From Syntrophobacter fumaroxidans MPOB (GTDB lineage: Bacteria > Desulfobacterota > Syntrophobacteria > Syntrophobacterales > Syntrophobacteraceae), in the NCBI RefSeq assembly GCF_000014965.1, contig NC_008554.1, positions 1,290,001 to 1,354,000 on the forward strand: DNA of 64,000 nt, in the 5' to 3' direction. The translations under genes were made by a program, and so were the position numbers. Below, one piece after another: positions 1 through 8,972 of the stretch. Position 1 is the first letter of the stretch. The number at the start of each line of letters is the position of its first letter. The notes beneath the pieces were generated by a model. It ran no database searches and was not told the DNA's origin. It saw only the letters and a program-made list of their open reading frames with translations.

Positions 1-1202
1 CTCCCCTGGACGTTCCGCCCATCGAAGGCAGAGCTCCGGTCACCCACGCCGTCGAGCGCAGATCGAGCAGTGAGACGGAACCTTTTGCGGCGCTTGCCTT
101 CAAGATCCAGATGGACCAGGGACGCAAGCTGACGTACGCCAGGATCTATTCGGGGCGGCTGCAGGTGGGAGACGACGTTCTCAACGTTTCCAAAGGAACG
201 CGAGAGAAGGTCTCCCGGATATTTCAGATGCACGCCAACAAGCGCGACCGGCTGGAAAAGACCGGAGCGGGCAACATCGTCGTTCTCATGGGTCTCAAGT
301 CCGCCGGCACCGGCGATTCCCTGTGCGACCCGGCGCATCCCGTCCTGCTCGAACCCGTCAATGTGTATGAGCCCGTGATTTCCATCGCCGTGGAGGCCCA
401 AAGCAGAGCCGACCAGGAAAAGCTCCTGGACAGCCTGGCCAAGCTCTCGGAGGAGGATCCGACGTTTCGCTTTCAGGAGAATCCGGACACCGGGCAGACC
501 ATTATCAGCGGGATGGGGGAACTGCACCTGGAGATCGTGCTCACGAGGCTCGACCGGGACTTTAATGTGGAAGTCAACGCGGGCAAGCCGCAGGTGGTTT
601 ACCGGGAAACCATATCCCGGGAAGCGGAGGCGCAGGCCGTATTCGATCGCGAAATCGGCGGCGTGCGGCACTACGGCGTGGTCGACATCCACCTGGCGCC
701 TCGCCGGAGAGGCCAGGGGAACACCACTCTGGTCAAAGTCAGGGATGCTTCCATTCCGGAGGTCTTCTTCCCGGCCATGGAACAGGGAGTTCAAGATGCA
801 CTGAGCAGCGGCCCGCAGCTCGGCTATCCCGTGGTTGATGTGGAAGCGGTGATTTTCGGCGGCGCGTTTCAGGACGGCGTTTCCAGCGAACTGGCGTTCC
901 GGGTGGCCGCATCCATGGCCTTCAAGAAAGCGTGCGAACAGGCTTCCCCGACGTTGCTCGAACCATTCATGGCAGTGGAAATCCTGGTTCCCGAGGAGTT
1001 CCTCGGCGAGGTGCTCGGCGACATCAATCTGCGCAGAGGCCGCGTGGAAAACATCTCCATCCGCAAAGCCATTCAGGTCGTGCAGGCCGTGGTGCCCCTT
1101 TCACGGATGTTCGGCTATTCCACCGCCCTGCGGTCGGCAACCCAGGGCCGGGCCACCTTCACCATGCACTTCTCGCACTACGACGTGGCATCCCAGGGAT
1201 AG
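1..1202 (+). CDS. fusA: Elongation factor G-type GTPase, C-terminal part (5' end outside window)
   Basis: The frame is open at the left edge and ends with TAG at 1200-1202, giving about 399 residues. The part seen covers the EF-G segments after the G domain: a domain II stretch (KIQMDQGRKLTYARIYSG), domain III (SGMGELHLEI), domain IV (VNAGKPQVVYRETI) and the domain V fold. EF-G drives ribosomal translocation with GTP. The domain IV loop is shorter and unlike the canonical GRGQYGHV sequence, so this may be an EF-G paralogue rather than the main housekeeping copy. The GTP-binding motifs lie outside the window. The family call is secure; which paralogue it is remains open. Confidence 0.9.
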   Translation, partial: PLDVPPIEGRAPVTHAVERRSSSETEPFAALAFKIQMDQGRKLTYARIYSGRLQVGDDVLNVSKGTREKVSRIFQMHANKRDRLEKTGAGNIVVLMGLKSAGTGDSLCDPAHPVLLEPVNVYEPVISIAVEAQSRADQEKLLDSLAKLSEEDPTFRFQENPDTGQTIISGMGELHLEIVLTRLDRDFNVEVNAGKPQVVYRETISREAEAQAVFDREIGGVRHYGVVDIHLAPRRRGQGNTTLVKVRDASIPEVFFPAMEQGVQDALSSGPQLGYPVVDVEAVIFGGAFQDGVSSELAFRVAASMAFKKACEQASPTLLEPFMAVEILVPEEFLGEVLGDINLRRGRVENISIRKAIQVVQAVVPLSRMFGYSTALRSATQGRATFTMHFSHYDVASQG

Positions 1203-1408
1203 CCCGAGTCCGACGGCTCGATAATTTTGTTGAAGTCATTTAATTTTTAAGCTAAACGATAAAGGTTCTGTGTCACACACAGTCGACTGCACAACAGACG
1301 ATGAGCGCCGGAATGCACTGCACCAGGCCGGGCGAAGCAAATCAGCGCTTTCCGGAAAAATCGAATCCGCCCTTTGAGGGCTCGTGTGGAAAGGCAGGTG
1401 AATACTGA

Positions 1409-1603
1409 ATGTCGGAGTCCGAAACCAGAGAGAACATCGAGAAGAAAATACGCAAGCTCCGCAAAGATTTCCAAAAGAACGTCCAACCCGTGTTGCGTCG
1501 CCACAACTACTATCTCTCCAAGGGAGAACGTCGCCGCATCAAGAAGAAGAAAGCGATCAAGCGCATCCAGCGGCGGGAACGCAGGTTGATGCGATCGGCA
1601 TGA
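1409..1603 (+). CDS. rpsU: Small basic protein, probable 30S ribosomal protein S21
   Basis: A 64-residue, strongly Lys/Arg-rich protein. The pattern (basic helix, then VLRRHNYYLSKGERRRIKKKKAIKR) aligns by eye with S21 (FKR..EK...VRRREFYEKP..ERKR...AVKR). S21 sits on the 30S platform and helps initiation. The length matches S21 (60-71 residues). An AGGCAGGTG stretch lies about 10 bases before the ATG. It sits downstream of the EF-G gene, in keeping with a translation role. The call rests on pattern only; a generic basic protein is the alternative. Confidence 0.6.
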   Translation: MSESETRENIEKKIRKLRKDFQKNVQPVLRRHNYYLSKGERRRIKKKKAIKRIQRRERRLMRSA

Positions 1604-1739
1604 GTCGTCACCTCCCTGGAAACCGGCCTTCGTGGCCGTAACCCCACGGAATGCCCCAGGCGATCCTCCCGAGGCGCCCTCCGTCACCCAAACGGCGCCG
1701 GCCGGCCTGAACGTTGACCGTAGGCGATTGAAAAACATC

Positions 1740-1772
1740 AAACCCTGAGCCGATCTGCCCGGCTCAGGGTTT
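1740..1772. terminator. Bidirectional hairpin terminator
   Basis: A perfect 12-base-pair stem (AAACCCTGAGCC / GGCTCAGGGTTT) with a 9-base loop lies between the forward S21-like gene and the reverse-strand channel gene. Read on the reverse strand it is followed by TGATGTTTTT, so it probably stops the channel transcript and may serve both directions. Confidence 0.65.
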
Positions 1773-1979
1773 GCATTTCCGTGGATCGCCGCCCATCGAG
1801 CATTCGCCCTCGTCCTTGCGGGAGAAGCTTGCTGGGGATCACCCGGCGCATGGCCGACAGTGTCCATCCCGACCCTCCAATATTCCTCATGGCTGATGGC
1901 GCCCCCCGGCAGGTTCCCGTTCGCAAAACGGGCTTGTTTGTGCAAAAGCTCCGCTCCCTTGCCGAATCCTTTGTGCGGG

Positions 1980-3032
1980 TCAGGACCGGCAAGGTCCGAG
2001 CGCCGAGTGGGGACAACAGCCCAGCAGTTCCGTTGCAAACTTTTCGAGGTTTACCTGGGGTCCGATGGAGATCAGGATGTCGCCGGACTGCAACACTTCC
2101 TTTGGGGAAGGATTGTAGATCATCGTCCCGTCGCTGCGCTTGATGCCGACCACGATGAGGTTATACCGGCTGCGGATTCCCGAATGCACGAGGTCCTTGC
2201 CCGCGATCTGCGCTCCTTCCGGAATGCACAATTCCTCCATGCTCAGCTCCATGCCTTCGGCGGACAAGGCGAGGTCCAGAAAATCGATGACCGTGGGTCT
2301 CAGGATGTTGTGTGCAAGCCGGATACCGCCCAGGGCAAAAGGAGCGACGACGCGGTCGGCCCCGGCTTTGAGAAGACGCTTGTCGGTTCCGGGCGTGCTC
2401 GCCCTGGCGTAGATGAGGATATCCCTGTTGAGGTCCCGGGCGGTCAGGACGATGAAAACATTCTCCGTATCCCGGCTCACCGTTGCCACCAGACCCTTTG
2501 CCCTGCCGATGCCGGCGGCAACGAGAGCCTCCTCCTCGGTGGCGTCGGCGGCCAGGTGGGGAATTCCCTTCTCGGCAATCTTCCCGAGGACGGCTTCATC
2601 GTTTTCGAGTACCACCACGGGCACACCGTAGTGCCGCAGCTCCTGGACGACGATTTGTCCCATCTGCCCGTATCCGCATACAATGTAGTGATTATTGAGC
2701 TGATCGAGCTGTTTCTTCAATTTTCGCCTCCGGTAGAGTTCCAGCAGGTTTCCGTCCAACAGAAGCTGGCTGAAATACGCAAGGTTGAAGGCCACGAAAC
2801 TCGCGCCCATGAGGATGAGCACCATGGTGAAGGTGCGGCCGTGGTCGGTAAGGGGTCTGACCTCCGTGAATCCGACGGTGCTGAGCGTGATGACGGTCAT
2901 GTACAGAGCATCGAGGAAAGTGTAGTGCTCGATGAAAACGTAGCCGGAAGTACCGAACAGCACCAGAAAAACGGAGAGCACACCGAGAATGGCAACGCGG
3001 TGGCCCGTGGTCGCGAACCAGACATTCTGCAT
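1980..3032 (-). CDS. MthK-type potassium channel with cytoplasmic RCK domain
   Basis: A 350-residue K+ channel subunit. Two membrane helices (about 12-34 and 67-90) flank a pore helix with the selectivity-filter sequence TVGF (52-55). A TrkA-N/RCK domain follows, with the Rossmann motif GYGQMG (120-125), then a TrkA-C domain near the C-terminus. Family knowledge: such channels are tetrameric and gated by ligands bound to the RCK ring (Ca2+ or nucleotides). The ATG at 3030-3032 is preceded by GAGG about 11 bases upstream. It is transcribed alone, divergent from sat, and ends before the hairpin at 1740-1772. Confidence 0.92.
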   Translation of the reverse strand: MQNVWFATTGHRVAILGVLSVFLVLFGTSGYVFIEHYTFLDALYMTVITLSTVGFTEVRPLTDHGRTFTMVLILMGASFVAFNLAYFSQLLLDGNLLELYRRRKLKKQLDQLNNHYIVCGYGQMGQIVVQELRHYGVPVVVLENDEAVLGKIAEKGIPHLAADATEEEALVAAGIGRAKGLVATVSRDTENVFIVLTARDLNRDILIYARASTPGTDKRLLKAGADRVVAPFALGGIRLAHNILRPTVIDFLDLALSAEGMELSMEELCIPEGAQIAGKDLVHSGIRSRYNLIVVGIKRSDGTMIYNPSPKEVLQSGDILISIGPQVNLEKFATELLGCCPHSALGPCRS

Positions 3033-3253
3033 GAACCATCATCCTCGAATCGGAGAGGTCGGCGCCAGGCACGAAACCCGGCGGGGACGACCGCCGGCGG
3101 CTCCCGGTAGTGCGCTGCGCCTGCGAACGCAATACACGTGTTTCGGCGCAAATGAACCGACCGGGATTTGACTGTCGGCGTCATTTTTTGCAGTTGATTT
3201 TTTATCATAACGGTTGACGCGGCTGCAAGGAAGGATTAGTAAAAAGGATGGCA

Positions 3254-3280
3254 TGCACACCGGTGCACAATTTATGCACA
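3254..3280. promoter_or_regulatory. Three phased TGCACA hexamers upstream of sat
   Basis: TGCACA occurs at 3254-3259, 3264-3269 and 3275-3280, with start-to-start spacing of 10 and 11 bases, about one helical turn. The first two also form a TGCAC-N-GTGCA dyad. Position and phasing suggest a protein-binding array in the channel/sat intergenic region; the regulator is unknown. Confidence 0.4.
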
Positions 3281-3548
3281 TCCGCCACGAGAGCCGGTGG
3301 TGCCGTCTGCGGGTCGGTTGCACCGTGTAGTTTCAGCGATTCACTTAACCAGGATCAGCCGCAAAATGAGAGTCTCGACGATTGCACTTGCATTCGGATC
3401 GGAGTGATGATACAAAAAGGTTCCGATTCGGCGACGCTGCCGCTCCATTCCAGCCTGTCCCGCGGCCAGGCCATCGCTCCCCTTCCTGGATCTCTCGCGT
3501 TTTCGCTCGCCATGCGCCTAACTGGGCAGTACTCAGGGCTTTTTTCCC

Positions 3549-3578
3549 TTGACAAGGGAATCCTCACAGCTATATATA
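3549..3578 (+). promoter_or_regulatory. Sigma-70-like promoter of sat
   Basis: A consensus -35 TTGACA (3549-3554) is followed, 16 or 18 bases later, by TATATA (3571-3576 or 3573-3578) as the -10. It lies about 90 bases upstream of the sat start and is the best promoter match I noticed, in keeping with high expression of sulfate-reduction genes. Confidence 0.65.
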
Positions 3579-3596
3579 GAGCGCCTCGTTTCAGTT

Positions 3597-3615
3597 TGCA
3601 CAAAATTAATGCACA
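3597..3615. promoter_or_regulatory. Second TGCACA repeat pair in the sat leader
   Basis: TGCACA-N7-TGCACA, with an AT-rich spacer, lies just downstream of the proposed sat promoter and about 50 bases before the start codon. It repeats the hexamer found at 3254-3280, and its place would suit a repressor or an RNA-level element. Confidence 0.35.
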
Positions 3616-3663
3616 TGCGAGGCGGTGTCCACCAAAACAACCATATCCCGAAGGAGAGTGAAG

Positions 3664-4896
3664 ATGTCCAAGTTAGTTCCCCCCCATGGAAAAGAGAAGA
3701 AGCTGAAACCGTTGCTGTTGGAAGGTGCTGCACTGGCCGCTGAGAAGGAAAAAGCCAAGACCCTGAAGGTGGTCCCCATGACGAGCCGCGAAGCTTCGGA
3801 CCTCATCATGCTGGGCATCGGCGCTTTTACGCCTCTGGACGGATTCATGGGGTATGCGGACTGGAAGGGAGTTTGCGATAAGTACACCATGGCCGACGGC
3901 GTTTTCTGGCCAATCCCGATCACCCTCTCCGCGGACAAGGCCGTCGCCGACAGCATCGGCAAGAATGAGGAAGTTGCCCTCCTCGACGTCGAGAACAACG
4001 AGATCCTCGGCACGATGAAGGTCACGGAGAAGTACACCATCGACAAGGAACACGAGTGCAAGTCGGTGTTCTGGACCAACGACGCCGCCGGGCATCCCGG
4101 TGTGGCGAAGGTCATGGCGCAGAAGGAAGTCAACCTTGCCGGCCCGGTCAAGGTCATCAGCGAGAGCTTCTACCCCACCCAGTTCAAGAACGTTTATCAG
4201 CGGCCCGCGGAAGCGAGGAAGCTTTTTGACGAGAAGGGCTGGAGGCGGGTCGCCGCGCTGCAGCTGCGCAATCCGATGCACCGCAGCCACGAATTCCTGG
4301 CCAAGATCGCGGTCGAAGTCATGGATGGTCTCTACATTCACCAGTTGGTGGGAAAGCTCAAGGAAGGCGATATTCCCGCCGACGTTCGTGTGAAGGCCAT
4401 TGATGTCCTCGTCGAAAACTATTTCGTGAAGGACACCGTCATCCAGGGCGGATATCCCGCCGAGATGCGGTATGCCGGCCCCCGCGAAGCTCTGCTCCAC
4501 GCCGTTTTCCGCCAGAACTACGGCTGCAGCCACCTCATCGTTGGCCGCGACCACGCCGGTGTGGGCGACTATTACGGTCCCTTCGATGCACAGAAGATTT
4601 TCGACGACATTCCCGAAGGGGCACTCCTGCTGCAACCGCTCAAGATCGACTGGACTTTCCACTGCTTCAAATGCGGCGGAATGGCCTCCATGAGAACCTG
4701 CCCGCACGGCAAAGCCGACCGCCTGCTTCTTTCCGGCACCATGGTCCGCAAGACCCTCTCCGAAGGCGGAGAACTCCCCAAAGAATTTTCAAGACCCGAA
4801 GTTGTCAAAGTATTGCAGGAATACTATGCCGGCCTGGAAGAAAAGGTCGAGATCAAGCTGCATGGCGCTGCCACCGGCGATGTGAAGAAAAAATAG
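3664..4896 (+). CDS. sat: Sulfate adenylyltransferase (ATP sulfurylase), dissimilatory
   Basis: 410 residues. It activates sulfate with ATP to APS plus pyrophosphate, the first cytoplasmic step of sulfate respiration. The active-site motif [11 protein letters not shown] is at 200-210 and GRDHAG at 294-299. Cysteines C334-X2-C337-X8-C346 with H348 form a zinc-type cluster like that of homodimeric bacterial and archaeal ATP sulfurylases. No APS-kinase domain is fused. The ATG at 3664 is chosen because GAAGGAGAG stands just before it; an upstream in-frame ATG at 3625 lacks such a site. It is followed by aprBA after a hairpin. Confidence 0.97.
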   Translation: MSKLVPPHGKEKKLKPLLLEGAALAAEKEKAKTLKVVPMTSREASDLIMLGIGAFTPLDGFMGYADWKGVCDKYTMADGVFWPIPITLSADKAVADSIGKNEEVALLDVENNEILGTMKVTEKYTIDKEHECKSVFWTNDAAGHPGVAKVMAQKEVNLAGPVKVISESFYPTQFKNVYQRPAEARKLFDEKGWRRVAALQLRNPMHRSHEFLAKIAVEVMDGLYIHQLVGKLKEGDIPADVRVKAIDVLVENYFVKDTVIQGGYPAEMRYAGPREALLHAVFRQNYGCSHLIVGRDHAGVGDYYGPFDAQKIFDDIPEGALLLQPLKIDWTFHCFKCGGMASMRTCPHGKADRLLLSGTMVRKTLSEGGELPKEFSRPEVVKVLQEYYAGLEEKVEIKLHGAATGDVKKK

Positions 4897-4928
4897 TTTT
4901 TTCATCCCATAAACACAATCAGAACCCG

Positions 4929-4954
4929 CCTGCCCCGATCCAAGGGGCAGGTTT
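4929..4954 (+). terminator. Hairpin between sat and aprB
   Basis: CCTGCCCC-N7-GGGGCAGG forms a perfect 8-base-pair stem followed by only three T. It is a weak terminator, or a processing or attenuation point, that could separate sat mRNA from aprBA mRNA. Confidence 0.5.
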
Positions 4955-5052
4955 GGGGTGCGGAAGGGAGGTGCGTCGGACAGTCTCGAGACTTTTCAAA
5001 TTGGGAATAATTCGGCTGGAAGAAATAGCAAAAACACTTTGGAGGTGAGGTT

Positions 5053-5496
5053 ATGCCAAGCTATGTGATTCTGGAAAAGTGCGATGGCTGCAAAGGGCAG
5101 GACAAGACTGCATGCATGTACATCTGTCCAAACGACCTGATGGTTTTGGACAAGGAAAAGATGAAAGCCTTCAACCGGGCACCGGAAATGTGCTGGGAAT
5201 GTTACAACTGCGTGAAGATTTGCCCCCAGCAGGCGATCGATGTGCGTGCCTACGCCGATTTCGTTCCCATGGGAGCTTCAGTGGTTCCCCTCCGCGGCTC
5301 CGAAGACATCATGTGGACCGTCAAGTTTCGTAACGGCATGGTGAAACGTTTCAAGTTCCCCATTCGGACCACCCCGGAAGGAAAAGCTGATCCATTGGCA
5401 GGTTTCGCTACGGGTACGGACGACATCAAGAGCCCCGTGCTCTGCACCGAGCCGGCTTCCACCTGGGCCAGCGAGCTTCCAACCCTGAAGAAATAA
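5053..5496 (+). CDS. aprB: Adenylylsulfate reductase, beta (iron-sulfur) subunit
   Basis: 147 residues, the usual AprB length. Two [4Fe-4S] motifs are visible in the N-terminal half: a C-X2-C-X8-C-X3-C type (CDGCKGQDKTACMYIC) and CWECYNCVKICP. The C-terminal tail wraps AprA in known structures. It passes electrons to the FAD of AprA for reduction of APS to AMP and sulfite in the cytoplasm. TTTGGAGGTGAGG precedes the ATG. The gene lies 18 bases upstream of aprA, in one operon. Confidence 0.97.
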   Translation: MPSYVILEKCDGCKGQDKTACMYICPNDLMVLDKEKMKAFNRAPEMCWECYNCVKICPQQAIDVRAYADFVPMGASVVPLRGSEDIMWTVKFRNGMVKRFKFPIRTTPEGKADPLAGFATGTDDIKSPVLCTEPASTWASELPTLKK

Positions 5497-5514
5497 CCCC
5501 AAGGAGGTGACGAT

Positions 5515-7419
5515 ATGCCTAATTTTGAAACCGTAGTAGTCGAAACCGATCTCCTGATCATCGGCGGCGGTATGTCCGCGTGTGGCGCGGCTTTCGAGGC
5601 TGCATACTGGGCGAAGAAGCACGGCCTGAAGGTGACCGTGGTTGACAAGGCCGCCATGGACCGTTCCGGCGCGGTGGCGATGGGTCTGTCCGCCATCAAC
5701 CAGTACATCGGATACGCCAAGGGCGAAAACACCCTGGAAGACTATGTGAAGTACGTTCGCCAGGACCTCATGGGCATCTCCCGTGAAGATCTGGTCTACA
5801 ACATCGCCCGCCACGTGGATTCCTCGGTCCATCTTTTCGAAAAATGGGGCCTCCCCATCTGGAAAGACGCCGACGGCAAGTACGTGCATGAAGGCCGCTG
5901 GCAGATCATGATCAACGGTGAATCCTACAAGGTGCTCGTGGCCGAGGCCGCCAAGAACGCCATGGCCACCCTGGGCGACAAGGGCGAGCTTCTGGAGCGC
6001 GTGTTCATCGTCGAACCCCTCATGGACGGTGACAAGTGCGTCGGCGGCGTGGGTTTCAGCGTGCGCGAGAACAAGTTTTACGTCATCAAGGCCAAAGCCA
6101 CCATCGCCGCGATGGGCGGCGCGGTTCACGTGTTCCGGCCCCGGTCCGTGGGCGAAGGTCTCGGACGCGCCTGGTATCCCCCCTGGAACGCCGGTTCCAC
6201 CGCGTACTTCACCATCCGCGCCGGCGCCGAAATGACCTGCCAGGAAGTGCGTTTCATCCCGGTTCGTTTCAAAGACGGGTACGGCCCGGTGGGCGCATGG
6301 TTCCTGCTGTTCAAATCCCGCGCGGTCAACGCTTTCGGTGAAGAATACATGGTGACCCGCGCCAACGAGCTGCCCAAGTGGGCTCCTTACGGTCTGGCCA
6401 AGCCCATCCCCGCCAACCTGCGCAACTGGCTGGGCATGGAAGACGTCATGGCCGGCAAGGGCCCGATCTACATGAAGACGGAAGAGGCCATTGCCAACCT
6501 GGCAGCCAAGTACAAAGACGATCCCAAGGCCTTCAAGAAGAAGATGAAGGAACTCGAGAGCGAGGCATGGGAAGACTTCCTCGACATGACCATCAGCCAG
6601 GCCCTTCTCTGGGCGGGCAGCAACATACAGCCCGAAGAGAAGCCTTCCGAAATCGCCGCCGCCGAACCTTACTTCATCGGTTCGCACTCCGGCGCTTCCG
6701 GTGCCTGGGTTTGCGGTCCCGAGGACGTCATGCCGGCCGAGTACAAGAAGCAGTGGGAGCCCATCGGTGTGTACGCGAACATGACCACCGTCAAGGCCCT
6801 CTTCACCTGCGGTGACGGCTCCGGCGCATCCAGCCACAAGTTCTCCTCCGGCTCCCACGCCGAAGGCCGCGTGGCCGCCAAGGGCGCCATTGCCTACATC
6901 CTGGACAACAACGTCGCTCCCAAGGTCGACGATGCCAAGGTGGAAGCATTGAAAAAGATCATCCTGGCCCCGATGGACCGGTTTGAAGAGTTCGCGAAGC
7001 TTTCCAGCGACCCGGACATCAACCCGAACTTCATCAAGCCCAAGATGTTCATGTTCCGCCTGCAGAAGATCATGGATGAATACTGCGCCGGCGTGTCGTC
7101 GCAGTTCACCACCAACAAGTCCCTGCTCACCAGGGGCCTCGAACTGCTCACCATGCTCAAGGAAGACTCCGAGAAGCTGGCGGCGTCCGATCTGCACGAA
7201 CTGCTGCGCGCCTGGGAGAATACCCACCGCCTGTGGATCGCGGAGAGCCATCTGCGCCATGTCATGTTCCGCGAAGAGAGCCGTTGGCCCGGCTACTACT
7301 ATCGCGCCGACTTCCCCGACATGGACGAGGCGAACTGGAAGTGTTTCGTCAACTCCGTCTACAATCCCGCAACGGGTGAGTGGACCATGAAGAAGGTCCC
7401 GGTTGTGAACATCGTGTAA
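5515..7419 (+). CDS. aprA: Adenylylsulfate reductase, alpha (flavoprotein) subunit
   Basis: 634 residues; the catalytic subunit that reduces APS to sulfite and AMP. The N-terminal FAD-binding dinucleotide fold is clear (LLIIGGGMSACGAAFEAA at about 13-30), as in the fumarate reductase/aspartate oxidase flavoprotein family. Conserved Apr regions include MTCQEVRFIPVRF and FIGSHSGASGAW, which hold substrate-site Arg and His residues in the family. AAGGAGGTGA precedes the ATG. A strong terminator follows, so aprBA forms its own transcription unit, with the qmo genes 280 bases further on. Confidence 0.97.
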   Translation: MPNFETVVVETDLLIIGGGMSACGAAFEAAYWAKKHGLKVTVVDKAAMDRSGAVAMGLSAINQYIGYAKGENTLEDYVKYVRQDLMGISREDLVYNIARHVDSSVHLFEKWGLPIWKDADGKYVHEGRWQIMINGESYKVLVAEAAKNAMATLGDKGELLERVFIVEPLMDGDKCVGGVGFSVRENKFYVIKAKATIAAMGGAVHVFRPRSVGEGLGRAWYPPWNAGSTAYFTIRAGAEMTCQEVRFIPVRFKDGYGPVGAWFLLFKSRAVNAFGEEYMVTRANELPKWAPYGLAKPIPANLRNWLGMEDVMAGKGPIYMKTEEAIANLAAKYKDDPKAFKKKMKELESEAWEDFLDMTISQALLWAGSNIQPEEKPSEIAAAEPYFIGSHSGASGAWVCGPEDVMPAEYKKQWEPIGVYANMTTVKALFTCGDGSGASSHKFSSGSHAEGRVAAKGAIAYILDNNVAPKVDDAKVEALKKIILAPMDRFEEFAKLSSDPDINPNFIKPKMFMFRLQKIMDEYCAGVSSQFTTNKSLLTRGLELLTMLKEDSEKLAASDLHELLRAWENTHRLWIAESHLRHVMFREESRWPGYYYRADFPDMDEANWKCFVNSVYNPATGEWTMKKVPVVNIV

Positions 7420-7437
7420 GCGGGATCCGTGCCAGTC

Positions 7438-7475
7438 AACCTCCGGGCGCTCCGTGCGCCTGGAGGTTTTTTTTT
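7438..7475 (+). terminator. Intrinsic terminator of aprBA
   Basis: AACCTCCGGGCGC / GCGCCTGGAGGTT forms a 13-base-pair stem with one G-T pair and a 5-base loop, followed by a run of nine T (7467-7475). A textbook Rho-independent terminator. Confidence 0.9.
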
Positions 7476-7699
7476 GGCTTCCGCTCCCTTCTGCCGTCTA
7501 CGCCCGTTCTCCGCGATCCGGGAGAGAGGATTCCGGTGTTGCTTGCCCGCATTTTTTCTGTTGAAACGAATCGGCTCTGGAGTTAGGCTTCATTGCCTTC
7601 GAACGAAGTTAACCTCTGGTTGACCGAATATTCTTGTCAGGCTTTTCGTTTTTTTGCAGCCCAAGACCATCCGAATCTGCGAATCACGGAGGAAATTCA

Positions 7700-8968
7700 A
7701 TGGCCGATGTGCTGAACGCGAACCGGAGCATTCTGGTTGCAGGAGGAGGCATGAGCGGCCTCAGCGCCGCCTTGGAAGCCGCTGAAGCCGGTATCCCGGT
7801 TTGCCTGGTGGAGCGCGAACCCTACCTCGGGGGGCGTGTCGCAAGAATGAACAAGTATTTTCCGAAGTTGTGCCCACCGAGCTGCGGACTCGAAATCAAC
7901 TTCCGTCGCATCCGGAACAACCCCCTGATCCGGGTCTTCACCATGGCCGAGGTGGAGAAGATTGCGGGGGAGGCGGGGAATTTCGATGTAACCATCAAGG
8001 TCGCCCCCCGCTACGTGAACGAAAAATGCACCGGTTGCGGTTTGTGTTCGGAAGCGGCATCCACCGCCGTTCCGGATGCCTTCAACTACGGTCTTCAGAC
8101 CGTCAGGGCCGCCTATCTCCCCCATGAATTCGCTTTCCCGATGCGCTATGTTGTGGCCCCGGAGGTCATCGGGACTCCCGAGGCCGAGGCCATCAAGGCC
8201 GCCTGCCCATACGGCGCCGTCGAGCTCGACATGCAGCCGGCCACCTTTGACCTCAACGTCGGAGCGATCGTCTGGGCCACCGGCTGGCAGCCGTACGACG
8301 CGACCGGGATTCGTTACTGCGGCGTTGGGAAACATCGGAACGTGATCACCAACGTCGTTATGGAGCGGTTGGCATCACCGGGCGGTCCCACGGGAGGAAG
8401 GATTACCAGGCCCTCGGACGGCGTCGAGGCCAAAAAGATCGCCTTCGTGCAATGCGCCGGATCACGGGACGAGAACCACCTGCCCTACTGTTCCGGCGTG
8501 TGCTGCCTCGCTTCCCTCAAGCAGGCGACCTATCTGCTCGAGCGCCATGAAAATGCAAGTGCCACCATCTTTTACATCGACATACGGGCACTCGGGAAAT
8601 ACGAGTCGTTCTTCACAACGGTACGGAGCGATCCCCGGGTGAACCTGATCAAGGGCAAGCCGGGCGAGATCTCCGAAGACCCGGAGACCGGCATGGTAAC
8701 GGTGCAGGTCGAGGACCAGGCAACCGGAGGCATCGTGAAGGATCAGTTCGACCTCGTGGTGCTCGCCGTCGGAATGGTGCCCTCCTGCGCCGTCGAGACC
8801 CCTCCGGCGCAACTGGCCCTGGACGAGCACGGCTTTGTCCTCGACGAACAGCCGGTGCCGGGAATCGTGGGAGCCGGCTGCGCCAGGAAACCGGTCGATG
8901 TCGCGTCCAGCGTGCAGGACGCCACCGCTGCGGCTCTCAAGGCTATTCAAGCGACTTGCAGGAGGTAG
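7700..8968 (+). CDS. qmoA: Quinone-interacting oxidoreductase subunit QmoA (HdrA-like flavoprotein)
   Basis: 422 residues, related to HdrA. An N-terminal FAD fold (ILVAGGGMSGLSAALEAAE) is followed by the Cys region KLCPPSCGLE, the motif CTGCGLC near residue 115, and a conserved QCAGSRDENHLPYCSGVCC stretch. Qmo is thought to connect the quinone pool with APS reductase. The ATG at 7700 is preceded by GGAGGAAATTC; a longer in-frame start at 7634 has no ribosome-binding site. Its stop lies inside the GGAGGTAG that serves as ribosome-binding site of qmoB, so the two are translationally close. Confidence 0.93.
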   Translation: MADVLNANRSILVAGGGMSGLSAALEAAEAGIPVCLVEREPYLGGRVARMNKYFPKLCPPSCGLEINFRRIRNNPLIRVFTMAEVEKIAGEAGNFDVTIKVAPRYVNEKCTGCGLCSEAASTAVPDAFNYGLQTVRAAYLPHEFAFPMRYVVAPEVIGTPEAEAIKAACPYGAVELDMQPATFDLNVGAIVWATGWQPYDATGIRYCGVGKHRNVITNVVMERLASPGGPTGGRITRPSDGVEAKKIAFVQCAGSRDENHLPYCSGVCCLASLKQATYLLERHENASATIFYIDIRALGKYESFFTTVRSDPRVNLIKGKPGEISEDPETGMVTVQVEDQATGGIVKDQFDLVVLAVGMVPSCAVETPPAQLALDEHGFVLDEQPVPGIVGAGCARKPVDVASSVQDATAAALKAIQATCRR

Positions 8969-8972
8969 CTCG

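Noticed and set aside
1374-1589. Alternative 71-residue frame overlapping the S21-like gene
   Set aside because: The frame at 1409 has the S21-like basic pattern and a better-spaced ribosome-binding site.
1860-3110. Long forward frame antisense to the potassium channel
   Set aside because: No family resemblance or start signal; the reverse frame is a clear channel protein. It is a shadow caused by high GC at codon position 3.
5278-7260. 660-residue reverse frame over aprBA
   Set aside because: Composition (His/Gly/Val-rich) and lack of motifs mark it as antisense shadow of aprA.
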